From NCBI GenBank assembly GCA_018716135.1, contig DVKG01000002.1:13007-77006 (forward strand): a DNA stretch of 64,000 bases, written 5' to 3'. The translations under genes were made by a program, and so were the position numbers. This DNA is from Scybalosoma faecavium (GTDB lineage: Bacteria; Bacillota; Clostridia; Christensenellales; Christensenellaceae). Position 1 is the stretch's first letter; every line of letters begins with the position of its first letter. The notes under the pieces were generated by a model, which was not told where the DNA came from, made no database searches, and worked only from the letters and a program-made list of their open reading frames with translations. This document shows, piece by piece, positions 25,004-34,342 of this stretch.

Positions 25004-28000
25004 TTGTAATCTCCCTCAGATCGAACGGCTCGAGCTCCTTGTCGCTCTTGCGAAGCTTCAGACAATGTACCAGCGCCTTAGCCGTATCGAGAGAAGTCAT
25101 GCACGGTATGCGATGCTCCACGGCCATTCTGCGCATCTTGAAGCCGTCGCTCGTCGCGCGTCTGCCCTTTGTGGGAGTGTTTATCAGCAGCTTGACTTCT
25201 CCGCTCTCCAGAAGCTCTTGAATATTCGGGCTTTCTCCATCCAGCGGATTTACTTCATTTACTTCTACAAAGCTGTCTTTCAATACAGCCGCCGTTCCGC
25301 TGGTAGCGTATATCTCAAAGCCGAGGAAATCCAGCGCAGCCGCTATCGGCACTACTTCCTTCTTATCTGCATCCGCTACTGTTACTATGACCTTTCCTCC
25401 GTCATAAGGCACGCGCGTTCCTGCGCCGATCAAGCCTTTCAGTACGGCCTGATTGTAATCCCTGTCCACACCCAGAACCTCGCCTGTGGATTTCATTTCC
25501 GGACCAAGGCTTACTTCTACGCCTGCCAGCTTTTCGAACGAGAACACCGGCACTTTGACCGCATACGTATCTCTCGGCGGATACAGCCCCGTGCCATATC
25601 CCAGCTCGGGCACCTTCGCTCCGAGCTGAACGTCCATAGCCAGCCATATGAAAGGCACGCCTGTGACCTTGCTTATATACGGTACTGTACGGCTGGCTCT
25701 CGGATTTACTTCTATTACATACAGCTTGTCTTTGGATATTACATACTGTATGTTCATAAGTCCGACTATTTTGAGCGCCTTAGCCAGCTTATGCGTAACG
25801 TCTATTATTTCTTCCACTCGCTCTTTGTCAAAGCTCACCGGCGGATACACGCTTATGCTGTCTCCGGAGTGGACGCCCGCGCGCTCGATATGCTCCATTA
25901 TGCCCGGAATCAGAATGTTCTCTCCGTCTGAGAGAGCGTCTACCTCAAGCTCTTTGCCCAACATGTATTTGTCTACCAATATGGGATGCTCTTGAGTCTG
26001 TCTGCCGATTATGCGCATGTACTCGCGTATGTTCTTTTCGTCGTGTGCAATTTCCATTCCCTGACCGCCGAGTACATAGCTCGGACGAACGAGAACTGGA
26101 TAGCCCAGCTCCTCGGCCGCTTTTACAGCCTCTTCCTCTGTAAATACCGTAAGCCCCTTCGGGCGAGCCACGCCTATGGATTCCAGCACATTGTCGAATA
26201 CCTCTCTGTCCTCCGCAGCGTCTATATGCTCCAGACTCGTTCCCAAAAGCTTATAGCCTGCCGCTACTACGTGCTTTGCAAGCTTAATCGCCGTCTGGCC
26301 GCCGAACTGGACTACTACGCCTACGGGCTTCTCCTGATCAAGCACGTTCACCACGTCCTCGGGAGTCAGCGGTTCAAAATACAATCTGTCCGAAGTGTCA
26401 AAGTCAGTGGAAACCGTCTCCGGGTTATTGTTTATTATTACAGTGTCGTATCCCTTTTCGCGCAGCGCCCAAACGCTGTGTACAGAGCAATAGTCAAATT
26501 CAACGCCTTGACCTATTCTAATCGGGCCGCTGCCGAGAACTACCACTGTTTTGTTTTCCGGCACTGTCGCTTCGTTCTCATCGCCGTATGTAGAGTAATA
26601 ATACGGCGACACTGCCTCAAACTCAGCCGCACAGGTATCAACCATTCTATACGTCGGGTTGATGTTCATGCTCTTTCTCTTCTCACGTATCTCCGCTTCA
26701 GTTGTCTGAGTGAAGCGGGCGATAGCAGCGTCTCCGATTCCCAGACGCTTAGCACGGAGCAGACGCGGGCGCGTCAGCTCATCAGCGGGCGTCCTCCTAA
26801 GCTCCTCCTCCATCTCGACTATCGAACGGATCTTATCCAGGAAGAAATAGTCTATCTTTGTTATGTCGTGTATCACACTGTTTTTCATACCTCGGCGCAT
26901 AGCCTCGGCAATGAGGAAGAGTCGCTCGTCGTCCTGCATTGCTATGCGCTCCAGCAGCTGTTCATCGTCATACGGTTTTGTAAACTTGCTCTCCAGGCTG
27001 TCAAGATTCAGCTCGAGCGAGCGAACCGCCTTGCAGAGCGCGGCTTCAAAATTCCCGCCGATGCTCATTACCTCGCCTGTAGCCTTCATCTTCGTGCCGA
27101 GAGCTTTATCCGCAGCCGTAAATTTGTCAAACGGCCAGCGCGGGAACTTCATTACTACATAGTCTATAGTCGGCTCGAAGCAGGCGTATGTCTTCCCCGT
27201 TACTCCATTCGGTATCTCATCGAGAGAATATCCTATAGCTATCTTAGCCGCAACGCGAGCTATCGGATAGCCTGTGGCCTTACTCGCCAGAGCCGAGGAG
27301 CGACTTACCCTGGGATTCACCTCTATCAGATAGTACTTCATAGAATCCGTGTCGAGCGCATATTGCACGTTGCAGCCGCCTTCTATACCGAGAGCGCCTA
27401 TGATATTTATAGCCGCGCTCCGCAGCATCTGATATTCTTTGTCTCGCAGAGTCTGAGCAGGCGCGGTTACGATGCTGTCGCCGGTGTGTATTCCTACAGG
27501 GTCGATATTCTCCATGGAGCATACCGTAATACAATTGCCCTTTGCATCGCGCAGAACCTCATACTCTATCTCTTTGTATCCCGCTACGGAACGCTCTATC
27601 AAGCACTGATGCACAAGACTCGCCTGCAATCCGGATTCGCATGTCTCACGCAGTTCTTTTTCGTCATTCGCTATGCCGCCGCCGGTGCCTCCGAGAGTAT
27701 ACGCCGGGCGAACTATAACAGGGTAGCCTATTTTCTCAGCGAACGCAACCGCGCTGTCAACATCGTTTACAATATCGCTTTCGATTACCGGCTCGCCTAT
27801 AGACTGCATAGTTTCTTTGAAAAGCTCTCTGTCCTCGCTTTTCTTTATGGATTCAATGTCCGTGCCGAGGAGCTTCACGTTCATCTCCTTGAGGAAGCCC
27901 TGCTCGTGCAGCTCCATAGCGAGATTTAGACCTGTCTGACCTCCCAGCGTCGCGAGCATAGAGTCAGGACGCTCCTTGCGGATTATATTTTTGAGCACCT

Positions 28001-28214
28001 CGGGCGTGAGAGGCTCCACATAGAGCTTATCCGCCATATGCGTATCCGTCATTATCGTGGCGGGATTGGAATTCACGAGCACTACCTCTATTCCTTCCTC
28101 TCTGAGCGCACGGCACGCCTGCGTGCCCGCATAGTCAAACTCCGCAGCCTGACCTATAATAATGGGACCGCTGCCCACTACCAGAACCTTTTTAATATCT
28201 TTATTTAATGGCAT
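24996..28214 (-). CDS. carB: Carbamoyl phosphate synthase, large subunit
   Basis: A 1072-residue enzyme of standard length. Two homologous ATP-grasp halves are visible: the first begins KVLVVGSGPIIIGQAAEFDYAG, the second (from about residue 553) VVVLGSGPIRIGQGVEFDYC. The C-terminal allosteric domain (about 930-1072) includes DFLGFEIYATSGTAAVL and INTPTKGRR. It uses ammonia from CarA, bicarbonate and two ATP to form carbamoyl phosphate. Only this copy lies in the window, so it may serve both pyrimidine and arginine synthesis. It lies 14 bases after carA. Confidence 0.97.
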   Translation of the reverse strand: MPLNKDIKKVLVVGSGPIIIGQAAEFDYAGTQACRALREEGIEVVLVNSNPATIMTDTHMADKLYVEPLTPEVLKNIIRKERPDSMLATLGGQTGLNLAMELHEQGFLKEMNVKLLGTDIESIKKSEDRELFKETMQSIGEPVIESDIVNDVDSAVAFAEKIGYPVIVRPAYTLGGTGGGIANDEKELRETCESGLQASLVHQCLIERSVAGYKEIEYEVLRDAKGNCITVCSMENIDPVGIHTGDSIVTAPAQTLRDKEYQMLRSAAINIIGALGIEGGCNVQYALDTDSMKYYLIEVNPRVSRSSALASKATGYPIARVAAKIAIGYSLDEIPNGVTGKTYACFEPTIDYVVMKFPRWPFDKFTAADKALGTKMKATGEVMSIGGNFEAALCKAVRSLELNLDSLESKFTKPYDDEQLLERIAMQDDERLFLIAEAMRRGMKNSVIHDITKIDYFFLDKIRSIVEMEEELRRTPADELTRPRLLRAKRLGIGDAAIARFTQTTEAEIREKRKSMNINPTYRMVDTCAAEFEAVSPYYYSTYGDENEATVPENKTVVVLGSGPIRIGQGVEFDYCSVHSVWALREKGYDTVIINNNPETVSTDFDTSDRLYFEPLTPEDVVNVLDQEKPVGVVVQFGGQTAIKLAKHVVAAGYKLLGTSLEHIDAAEDREVFDNVLESIGVARPKGLTVFTEEEAVKAAEELGYPVLVRPSYVLGGQGMEIAHDEKNIREYMRIIGRQTQEHPILVDKYMLGKELEVDALSDGENILIPGIMEHIERAGVHSGDSISVYPPVSFDKERVEEIIDVTHKLAKALKIVGLMNIQYVISKDKLYVIEVNPRASRTVPYISKVTGVPFIWLAMDVQLGAKVPELGYGTGLYPPRDTYAVKVPVFSFEKLAGVEVSLGPEMKSTGEVLGVDRDYNQAVLKGLIGAGTRVPYDGGKVIVTVADADKKEVVPIAAALDFLGFEIYATSGTAAVLKDSFVEVNEVNPLDGESPNIQELLESGEVKLLINTPTKGRRATSDGFKMRRMAVEHRIPCMTSLDTAKALVHCLKLRKSDKELEPFDLREITNA

Positions 28215-28228
28215 TGCACTATCCCCCG

Positions 28229-29290
28229 TTACTTCTTACCCTGCTCTATCATGCTTAGAAATCTGTCGAAAAGATACGCCGTATCCTGCGGCCCGGGCGA
28301 AGCCTCCGGGTGAAACTGCACCGAAAACACGGGCATATCTGTATACTCCAGTCCTTCTATCGTGCCGTCGTTAGCATTTATATGGCTTATGCGCATATTC
28401 GGCTTGAGCGAGTCGCTGAGTATCGCATAGCCGTGGTTCTGAGAGGTTATATACACTCTGTCCATAGATATATCCTTAACCGGGTGGTTTGAACCTCTGT
28501 GTCCGAACTTCATCTTGCGCGTATCTGCGCCCGCCGCGAGAGCGAGAAGCTGATGCCCCAGACAAATGCCGAACGTGGGCAGCTTGCCCAGCAGCTTCTT
28601 TATGTTTTCTATTATCTCTACGTTGTCCTTAGGATCTCCGGGGCCGTTCGTGAGCATAAGGCCGTCGTACCCGCCTTGGAGTATCTCCTCTGCGGATGTA
28701 TGCGCCGGATACACCGTCAGCTCCACTCCGCGCGCCGCCAAAGAGCGAAGTATCCCGCGCTTCAGCCCAAAGTCCATAACTGCTATCTTAGTCTCTCCTT
28801 CGCCCATTTTGTACGCTTCTTTGCACGTAACCATATCTACAGGACGTGAGCAGACAAACTTCTTCATTTCGGCTATCTGTTCCTGCGTCGGCTCGTTCTG
28901 TGTGATTATACCGCGCATTACGCCGGCATTGCGGATTCTGCGCGTCAGCGCGCGTGTATCTATATCAGAAATGCCGACTATTCCGTTCTTCTCCATATAC
29001 GCCGCCAACGTTCCGCTGCTGTTCCAGTTGCTGGGATGTTCGCAGGCTTCGCGTACAATAAAAGCCGAGACCTTCGGCGCATCTGACTCGGGGTCGTCCT
29101 CATTCACGCCGTAATTGCCCATCAGCGGGTATGTCATGCAGACGAGCTGCCCCGAATAGGACGGATCTGTCAAAACTTCCTGATATCCCGTCATACCTGT
29201 ATTAAAAACTACCTCGCCGATAATATCTCTTTTAGCTCCGAACGGCACGCCTTCGAATATCGTTCCGTCCTCCAATATTAAAAATGCCAT
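28229..29290 (-). CDS. carA: Carbamoyl phosphate synthase, small (glutaminase) subunit
   Basis: A 353-residue class I glutamine amidotransferase subunit, releasing ammonia from glutamine and channelling it to CarB. The N-terminal domain begins MAFLILEDGTIFEGVPFGA and includes VFNTGMTGYQEVLTDPSYSGQ. The amidotransferase triad is seen as Cys in FGICLGHQLLALAAG and His/Glu in VQFHPEASPGP. A CGGAGG box precedes the ATG. It sits between pyrF and carB in the pyr operon. Confidence 0.97.
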   Translation of the reverse strand: MAFLILEDGTIFEGVPFGAKRDIIGEVVFNTGMTGYQEVLTDPSYSGQLVCMTYPLMGNYGVNEDDPESDAPKVSAFIVREACEHPSNWNSSGTLAAYMEKNGIVGISDIDTRALTRRIRNAGVMRGIITQNEPTQEQIAEMKKFVCSRPVDMVTCKEAYKMGEGETKIAVMDFGLKRGILRSLAARGVELTVYPAHTSAEEILQGGYDGLMLTNGPGDPKDNVEIIENIKKLLGKLPTFGICLGHQLLALAAGADTRKMKFGHRGSNHPVKDISMDRVYITSQNHGYAILSDSLKPNMRISHINANDGTIEGLEYTDMPVFSVQFHPEASPGPQDTAYLFDRFLSMIEQGKK

Positions 29291-29317
29291 GTTCCCTCCG
29301 TTTGTATTTGCGCTTTT

Positions 29318-30217
29318 TTACAAATTCGCCACTGCTAACGCTATGTCCATAGCCATTTCTTTAGCAGCTGTTCTCGCCGCTTCGCTTACGCTCAGACCCT
29401 GATATTCCTGTTTTCTGTACGCCAGCGTTATCCCACGGGATGAGTTAACTATTCCGCCCACGCCGTTCTTTCCCAGACCTACGGCTACGTCGGCAGCCGT
29501 GCCGCCCTGCGCGCCGTATCCGGGTATCAGGAAGAACATATGCGGATATTTCTCCCGCATTTCCTGAAGCTGAGACGGATATGTAGCTCCGACCACCGCT
29601 CCGACCGAGGAGAAGCCCTTTTCGCCTATGAGATCCTTGCCCCATTGCTCCGTCATGAGCGCTACTCTGTCGTACAGAGTGCTGTCGCCTATCATCAAAT
29701 CCTGAAACTCTCCGCTCGACGGGTTGGAGGTCTTGACCAAAACGAACATGCCTTTTCCGTATTTTTTGCAGTCCTCCACAAACGGCAGTATCCCGTCCGA
29801 ACCAAGATAAGGGTTTACGGTTATAAAATCCGGATCGAAAGCCTTCAGCTCTCTGCCCGCCACTACGGTGCGGCCGAGATATGCACGGGAGTACATCGCC
29901 GCCGTAGAGCCTATATCCCCGCGCTTTACGTCCGCAATGGTCATAAGCCCATGCCTGCGCGCGCTCTCCAGAGTAGCGTTGAAAACGCGCATTCCGTCTA
30001 TGCCGAGCTGCTCATAGCAGGCGACCTGAACTTTTACAGCAGGAACGATGTCTGCCACTGCATCTATTATTTGCTCGTTGAAGCTCAGTATCTCATCTGC
30101 TAGCTCTGATAACGTGAAAGCCTTGCTCTCCGGCAGGTGCTCGGGCACTGTGTCCAGACCGACGCATATCGGCGCGCCCGTCTCCGTGATTCTCTGTATC
30201 AGCTTGTCTATCATCAT
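29318..30217 (-). CDS. pyrF: Orotidine 5'-phosphate decarboxylase, long type
   Basis: About 299 residues, longer than the common 230-residue enzyme and typical of the type 2 OMP decarboxylase subfamily. It converts OMP to UMP, the final step of the pathway. The catalytic region is TIADVKRGDIGSTAAMYSRAYLG, and FVLVKTSNPSSGEFQDL is characteristic of type 2. The ATG at 30217 has GAGGG eight bases upstream and follows the pyrC stop by four bases; a farther ATG at 30238 lies inside pyrC and precedes that binding site. Confidence 0.95.
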   Translation of the reverse strand: MMIDKLIQRITETGAPICVGLDTVPEHLPESKAFTLSELADEILSFNEQIIDAVADIVPAVKVQVACYEQLGIDGMRVFNATLESARRHGLMTIADVKRGDIGSTAAMYSRAYLGRTVVAGRELKAFDPDFITVNPYLGSDGILPFVEDCKKYGKGMFVLVKTSNPSSGEFQDLMIGDSTLYDRVALMTEQWGKDLIGEKGFSSVGAVVGATYPSQLQEMREKYPHMFFLIPGYGAQGGTAADVAVGLGKNGVGGIVNSSRGITLAYRKQEYQGLSVSEAARTAAKEMAMDIALAVANL

Positions 30218-30221
30218 ACTC

Positions 30222-31487
30222 TCATCCCTCGTATTCATAGGACACTTCGCCGTCGAGCAGCGTCATGACTACTCTGCCCTGCATCTCTCTGCCGATAAAC
30301 GGGGAGTTCTTTCCTTTGGAGATGATGTCCTCTTTTTTAAACACGTATTTCGCTTCCGGATCTATTATCGTTATATCAGCCGGCTTGCCCTCTGCTATAA
30401 CGCCGCCCTCCACGCCGAGTATCCTGGCGGGATTCACGCTCATTTTTGTTATCAGCTCATCTATAGTGAGCACTCCGTCGCGCACCAGCCCCAGAGAGAG
30501 CGGCACGGACGTCTCAATTCCGCTTATGCCGTTGAGAGCTATATCGTACTCTACATTTTTCTCATCCTGATGATGCGGCGCATGGTCTGTAACTATGCAG
30601 TCTATCGTTCCGTCCTTTAGCGCCGCCTTTATCGCTTCGCCATCCTCTTTAGTCCTCAGAGGCGGATTAACCTTCGTCGCTGTATCGTATGCGGCAACCA
30701 TGCTGTCGTCCGCGGCGAAATAATGCGGGCATGTCTCGCACGTCACGTTCACGCCGCGCTTCTTCGCCTGGCGCACCAGCTCCGCCGTGCCTTTTGTCGA
30801 GATATGCGCAAGGTGAAGTCTGCCTCCGAAAGTCTCGCATAGTATAATGTCTCTCGCCGCCATTATCTCCTCTACTGCGCGAGAGATGCCTTTCAAGCCA
30901 AAGGCTGTGGAATTTTCACCTTCGTTCATAACGCCGTCCCCGGCAAGATCCTTATCCTCGCAATGACTTATCATCAGAGCGTCAAAGCCTGCGCCGTATT
31001 CAAGAGCCATGCGCATAATTCTGGAGCTGGAAACAGGCACTCCATCGTCAGAGAATGCAACTGCTCCCACCGCCTTGAGCAGGCCCATTTCGGAAAGCTC
31101 CTCTCCCTTCTCCGCCTTGGTTATAGACGCGATCGGATATACCTTGCAGCTTCCTTTTGTCTTAGCCTTGTTAATTATATACGCCACTGTCGGCTCGTTG
31201 TCTATTATCGGCTCTGTATTCGGCATACACGCTACCGCTGTAAATCCGCCCTTGGCCGCCGCCGCCGTGCCGCTTACTATGTCCTCTTTGTACTCAAATC
31301 CCGGGTCGCGCAGATGCACGTGCATATCTATCAAGCCGGGGGTGACCAGCTTTCCTTCTGCATCTATAACTCTGTCGTATTCTCCGCTCGCCGCTCCGAC
31401 GCTCTCTATCACTCCGTCTTTTATGGAGATGTCGCCCTTTTTTCCTAATGGGTTTACCACCGTACCGTTTTTAATGAGAATTCTCAT
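30222..31487 (-). CDS. pyrC: Dihydroorotase
   Basis: A 421-residue zinc amidohydrolase (class I dihydroorotase) that cyclises carbamoyl aspartate to dihydroorotate. The metal-binding motif is LIDMHVHLRDPGFEYKEDI, the carboxylated lysine or aspartate region follows, and later metal ligands lie in HLAHISTKGT and CIVTDHAPHH. The ATG at 31487 is chosen because it has AGAGG at eight bases; an ATG at 31493 overlaps the pyrB stop but sits too close to that box. It is the third gene of the operon. Confidence 0.95.
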   Translation of the reverse strand: MRILIKNGTVVNPLGKKGDISIKDGVIESVGAASGEYDRVIDAEGKLVTPGLIDMHVHLRDPGFEYKEDIVSGTAAAAKGGFTAVACMPNTEPIIDNEPTVAYIINKAKTKGSCKVYPIASITKAEKGEELSEMGLLKAVGAVAFSDDGVPVSSSRIMRMALEYGAGFDALMISHCEDKDLAGDGVMNEGENSTAFGLKGISRAVEEIMAARDIILCETFGGRLHLAHISTKGTAELVRQAKKRGVNVTCETCPHYFAADDSMVAAYDTATKVNPPLRTKEDGEAIKAALKDGTIDCIVTDHAPHHQDEKNVEYDIALNGISGIETSVPLSLGLVRDGVLTIDELITKMSVNPARILGVEGGVIAEGKPADITIIDPEAKYVFKKEDIISKGKNSPFIGREMQGRVVMTLLDGEVSYEYEG

Positions 31488-31492
31488 ATACA

Positions 31493-32416
31493 TTACCTCT
31501 TCTTTCTCGTCAACAGATAGAGCAGAGCCATGCGCACTGCTACGCCGTTTCTAACCTGCGCCGTCACGCGGGAGCTTTCGCTGTCCGCGCTCGCGCTGCT
31601 TATTTCAACTCCGCGGTTCATCGGGCCGGGGTGCATTATCAGCGCGCCCTTCGCAGCATGAGACATGAGCGCGTCGTCCACGCCGTAATATTCAAAATAC
31701 TCGCGGACGGACGGGAATCTGCCTCCCTTTTGCCTTTCTCTCTGTATGCGCAGCGCCATTACTACATCTGCGCCTTCTACAGCTTTAGCCGCGTTCGTTT
31801 CCAGCTTCGCGCCTATCTTCTCCGCTCCGACGGGCAGCAGCGTTTTAGGACCGCAAAGCGTAACATTAGCGCCCAGCTTGGTAAGACCGTAAGTATTGCT
31901 GCGCGCCACTCTCGAATGATATATATCGCCTATTATTGTAACATTAAGACCTTTGAAGTCCCCGAACTGCTCTTTCATCGTGAGCATATCAAGCAGCGCC
32001 TGAGTCGGATGCTCGTTTATTCCGTCGCCGGCGTTTATGACACTCGCGTTTACGTTTTTGGCCAACAGATGCGGCGCGCCGCTCATGGGATGACGTATAA
32101 CGATGACGTCCGTCCCCATTACGTCCAGAGTTTTACCCGTATCTATAAGTGTTTCGCCTTTCTGCACACTCGATGCCGAGGCGGAAATATTAGCTGCCGT
32201 CGCAGAGAGGTATTTGCTGGCCAGCTCAAAGCTCATTCTGGTGCGGGTGGAATTCTCATAGAAAAGAGTTATAATAGATTTTCCCGCGAGATGGCTCGCC
32301 TTTTTCATAGGCGTATCGAGCAGATTTTTGAGCGTTTCTGCATTTTCCAAAATTTCAATAATTTCCTCAGGCGTCGTATCCTTCATCCCGAGCATATCTT
32401 TAGACCTTAGTGCCAT
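31493..32416 (-). CDS. pyrB: Aspartate carbamoyltransferase catalytic chain
   Basis: A 307-residue enzyme joining carbamoyl phosphate to aspartate. The carbamoyl phosphate motif is FYENSTRTRMSFELA, followed by SSVQKGETLIDTGKTL and the VIRHPMSGAPHLLAKN segment; HPTQALLDMLTM and the C-terminal MHPGPMNRGVEIS are also conserved. No pyrI regulatory chain is present, as usual in Firmicutes with PyrR control. It follows pyrR by 14 bases and is read through the upstream attenuator. Confidence 0.96.
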   Translation of the reverse strand: MALRSKDMLGMKDTTPEEIIEILENAETLKNLLDTPMKKASHLAGKSIITLFYENSTRTRMSFELASKYLSATAANISASASSVQKGETLIDTGKTLDVMGTDVIVIRHPMSGAPHLLAKNVNASVINAGDGINEHPTQALLDMLTMKEQFGDFKGLNVTIIGDIYHSRVARSNTYGLTKLGANVTLCGPKTLLPVGAEKIGAKLETNAAKAVEGADVVMALRIQRERQKGGRFPSVREYFEYYGVDDALMSHAAKGALIMHPGPMNRGVEISSASADSESSRVTAQVRNGVAVRMALLYLLTRKKR

Positions 32417-32430
32417 TTTTCTCCTCCAAT

Positions 32431-32973
32431 TTATGCCTCGTTTTCGAGTATGACCACTTCGCGAGCTCCGTCAAACTCCATCAGACGTACGGAGACCGCC
32501 TCCGAACGGGACGTAGGCAGATTCTTTCCGACATAGTCTGCTCTTATAGGCAGCTCTCTATGGCCTCTGTCTATGAGCACGGCAAGCTGGATTTTATCCG
32601 GTCTTCCGAGATCCATTATAGCCTCCATAGCCGCGCGAGCCGTTCTTCCTGTATACAGCACGTCGTCCACAATGACTATGCTTTTTTCATTAACATCGAA
32701 GTCTATGTCCGTTCCTTTGAAAAGAGGATGTTTGTCCAACATTGAGAGATCGTCGCGGTAGAACGTGATATCCAGCACGCCCATAGGCACCTCTGTTTCT
32801 TCAAAATCAGCGATATACTTAGCAATCTGCTCCGCCAGAGGCACGCCGCGCCTTTGAATACCTATTATACACAGCTTTTCCGCACCGTGGTTCTTTTCGA
32901 TGATCTGATGAGCTATTCTCGCAAGCGCTCTGTCCATTTCCTTGGCGTCCATTATTTTAGCTTTTTCGAACAT
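32431..32973 (-). CDS. pyrR: Bifunctional pyr regulator and uracil phosphoribosyltransferase
   Basis: A 180-residue PyrR. When bound to UMP it attaches to the nascent pyr leader RNA and promotes termination; it also has weak uracil phosphoribosyltransferase activity. The PRPP loop is VIVDDVLYTGRTARAAMEA, and the conserved RGVPLAEQIAKYIADFE is seen. ATG at 32973 is preceded by TGGAGG at the right distance, so the longer frame to 33018 is rejected. It is the first gene of the operon, directly behind the RNA target, giving an autoregulated unit. Confidence 0.96.
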   Translation of the reverse strand: MFEKAKIMDAKEMDRALARIAHQIIEKNHGAEKLCIIGIQRRGVPLAEQIAKYIADFEETEVPMGVLDITFYRDDLSMLDKHPLFKGTDIDFDVNEKSIVIVDDVLYTGRTARAAMEAIMDLGRPDKIQLAVLIDRGHRELPIRADYVGKNLPTSRSEAVSVRLMEFDGAREVVILENEA

Positions 32974-33037
32974 AAGGCTTCCTCCATTTTTTATTTTTTG
33001 CGATTTTATTTTCAGCATTTCAAACTGTTTTTTCGCA

Positions 33038-33160
33038 GAAAAAAAGCCCCGCGTTCGGCAAGGGCTGCAAAACTTAGGCTCACGAAAAATACGCTTTCGC
33101 GCGGATTATGCAAAGTCCTTCCTGCCTCGCCGGACAAGTTTAAAGGTCTTTTCTCTTTTG
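33038..33160 (-). promoter_or_regulatory. PyrR-dependent transcription attenuator
   Basis: The leader RNA (minus strand) contains a PyrR-binding stem-loop at 33115-33135, with GUCC-GGCGAGGCAGGAA-GGAC and upstream UUUAAAC, matching the known PyrR recognition pattern (GAGGC loop). It is followed by an intrinsic terminator with AGCCC/GGGGCU at 33045-33066 and a U-run. UMP-bound PyrR would stabilise the first and allow the second to stop transcription before pyrR. Confidence 0.88.
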
Positions 33161-33164
33161 ATTA

Positions 33165-33193
33165 ATTCTAGCACATAGACGCCGATATGTCAA
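33165..33193 (-). promoter_or_regulatory. Promoter of the pyr operon
   Basis: Minus-strand TTGACA (33188-33193), 17 bases, TAGAAT (33165-33170). Confidence 0.88.
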
Positions 33194-33208
33194 ATATGCG
33201 CCGCCTTC

Positions 33209-33215
33209 TGTCGAA
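33209..33215 (+). promoter_or_regulatory. Possible Spo0A box
   Basis: TTCTGTCGAAAAA contains the core TGTCGAA of a Spo0A box. It lies between the divergent pyr promoter and spo0A, 16 bases upstream of the pyr -35. A 7-mer alone is expected several times by chance in 64 kb, so only the position makes it notable. Confidence 0.4.
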
Positions 33216-33227
33216 AAAAGCGGCATT

Positions 33228-33257
33228 TTGCACTATTAAAAAATTCATACGTATATA
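33228..33257 (+). promoter_or_regulatory. Possible spo0A promoter
   Basis: TTGCAC (33228-33233), 18 bases, TATATA (33252-33257). No sigma-H-like promoter was recognised. Confidence 0.4.
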
Positions 33258-33376
33258 TTCTTTGTCATTCCCCGAGAAATATCGCGTACATTGACCTCAA
33301 AACATCAAAAACATATACTTATATACGAAAGGCAAGGAGAAAAAACGCCTTATATGCACTAAACGGAGGAAAAATA

Positions 33377-34150
33377 ATGAACAAGACGAAACTTTTAATA
33401 GTAGATGACAATCGTAAGGCGAGCGAAAGCGTAAAAAACGCTCTGGAGGAATTCGGCGATATTGAAGTAGTAGGAATTGCCTCCGACGGCAAAGAAGCTG
33501 TAGAACATCTAAAACTGGTGACGCCTGATGCAATGCTGCTCGACATAGTAATGCCGCGGCACGACGGGATAATGCTGCTGGAGCGTTTGGCAGAAGGCGA
33601 TTTGCCCAGACCCGCAGTCCTTGTGTTATCTGCTCTTTCTGACGAGGCAATTGTATCAAAATGCCTGCGCTTGGGTGCAAAATACTATATGGTAAAACCT
33701 TTTGCCTTTAAATTGCTGCACGACAGAATACTGGATCTGGTAGGGAAACGCAAAATAACTCTGCCGGAGCAGCACGTAAGCACACGCAGTTACGACGAGC
33801 GCATTTCCAGTATTTTCCTCGCGGTAGGCATCCCCGCTCATATAAAAGGCTATCAATATCTGCGCGAAGCAATAAAAATAACTCTTCGCAACGGCGGTAT
33901 GCTGGGCAGTATCACCAAAGAGCTGTATCCCGCCGTCGCTGCCAACTTCTCCACGACCGCCAGCAAGGTCGAACGCGCGATTCGCCACGCCATAGAAGTC
34001 GCATGGAGCCGCGGCAAGCTGGTCGCAATCAACTCCATATTCGGCTATACTATTTACTCCGGCAACGACAAACCCACCAACGGAGAATTTATCGCATTGA
34101 TAGCAGACAAGCTGAAAATGGAGAGCTATCTCGGCGAAAATGTAAAATAG
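33377..34150 (+). CDS. spo0A: Stage 0 sporulation protein A
   Basis: A 257-residue response regulator, the master switch for entry into sporulation. The receiver domain (residues 1-120) has the acidic pair in LLIVDDN, the phospho-acceptor aspartate in MLLDIVMP, and the lysine in YYMVKPFAF. The C-terminal effector domain (about 145-257) has the family recognition helix STTASKVERAIRHAIEVAWSRG and FGYTIYSGNDKPTNGEFIALIADKL, closely like Bacillus Spo0A. An ACGGAGG box precedes the ATG. The gene is alone and divergent from the pyr operon; spoIVB, its usual clostridial neighbour, is absent here. Its presence strongly suggests a spore-forming organism or a recent descendant of one. Confidence 0.97.
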   Translation: MNKTKLLIVDDNRKASESVKNALEEFGDIEVVGIASDGKEAVEHLKLVTPDAMLLDIVMPRHDGIMLLERLAEGDLPRPAVLVLSALSDEAIVSKCLRLGAKYYMVKPFAFKLLHDRILDLVGKRKITLPEQHVSTRSYDERISSIFLAVGIPAHIKGYQYLREAIKITLRNGGMLGSITKELYPAVAANFSTTASKVERAIRHAIEVAWSRGKLVAINSIFGYTIYSGNDKPTNGEFIALIADKLKMESYLGENVK

Positions 34151-34183
34151 CCCCCTGACACCTGAATGTCTTCCTAAATAAAA

Positions 34184-34224
34184 GTGCGGCTCACCTCATT
34201 TTGAGGACTGCGCCGCATTTTTTC
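34184..34224 (+). terminator. Terminator of spo0A
   Basis: GTGCGGC (34184-34190) pairs with GCCGCAT (34212-34218) around an inner CCTCA/TGAGG hairpin, followed by a T-run. Confidence 0.75.
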
Positions 34225-34289
34225 TGCTTTCGCAAACGCCGCCGCGCAATTGTTCTATCAGCACACGCAATATGAAATATAAATAAGCT

Positions 34290-34316
34290 AAAAAAGAAAG
34301 CGGGAAGCTCCCGCCT
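34290..34316 (-). terminator. Terminator of pckA
   Basis: Minus-strand GCGGGA/TCCCGC hairpin (34300-34314) followed by TTTCTTTTTT. Confidence 0.85.
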
Positions 34317-34342
34317 TCTTAAAATATTTTATATATTTCTTT

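Noticed and set aside
25986..27929. Long antisense frame of 647 codons over carB
   Set aside because: It lies fully inside carB on the opposite strand, has no ribosome binding site and is a product of carB codon bias.
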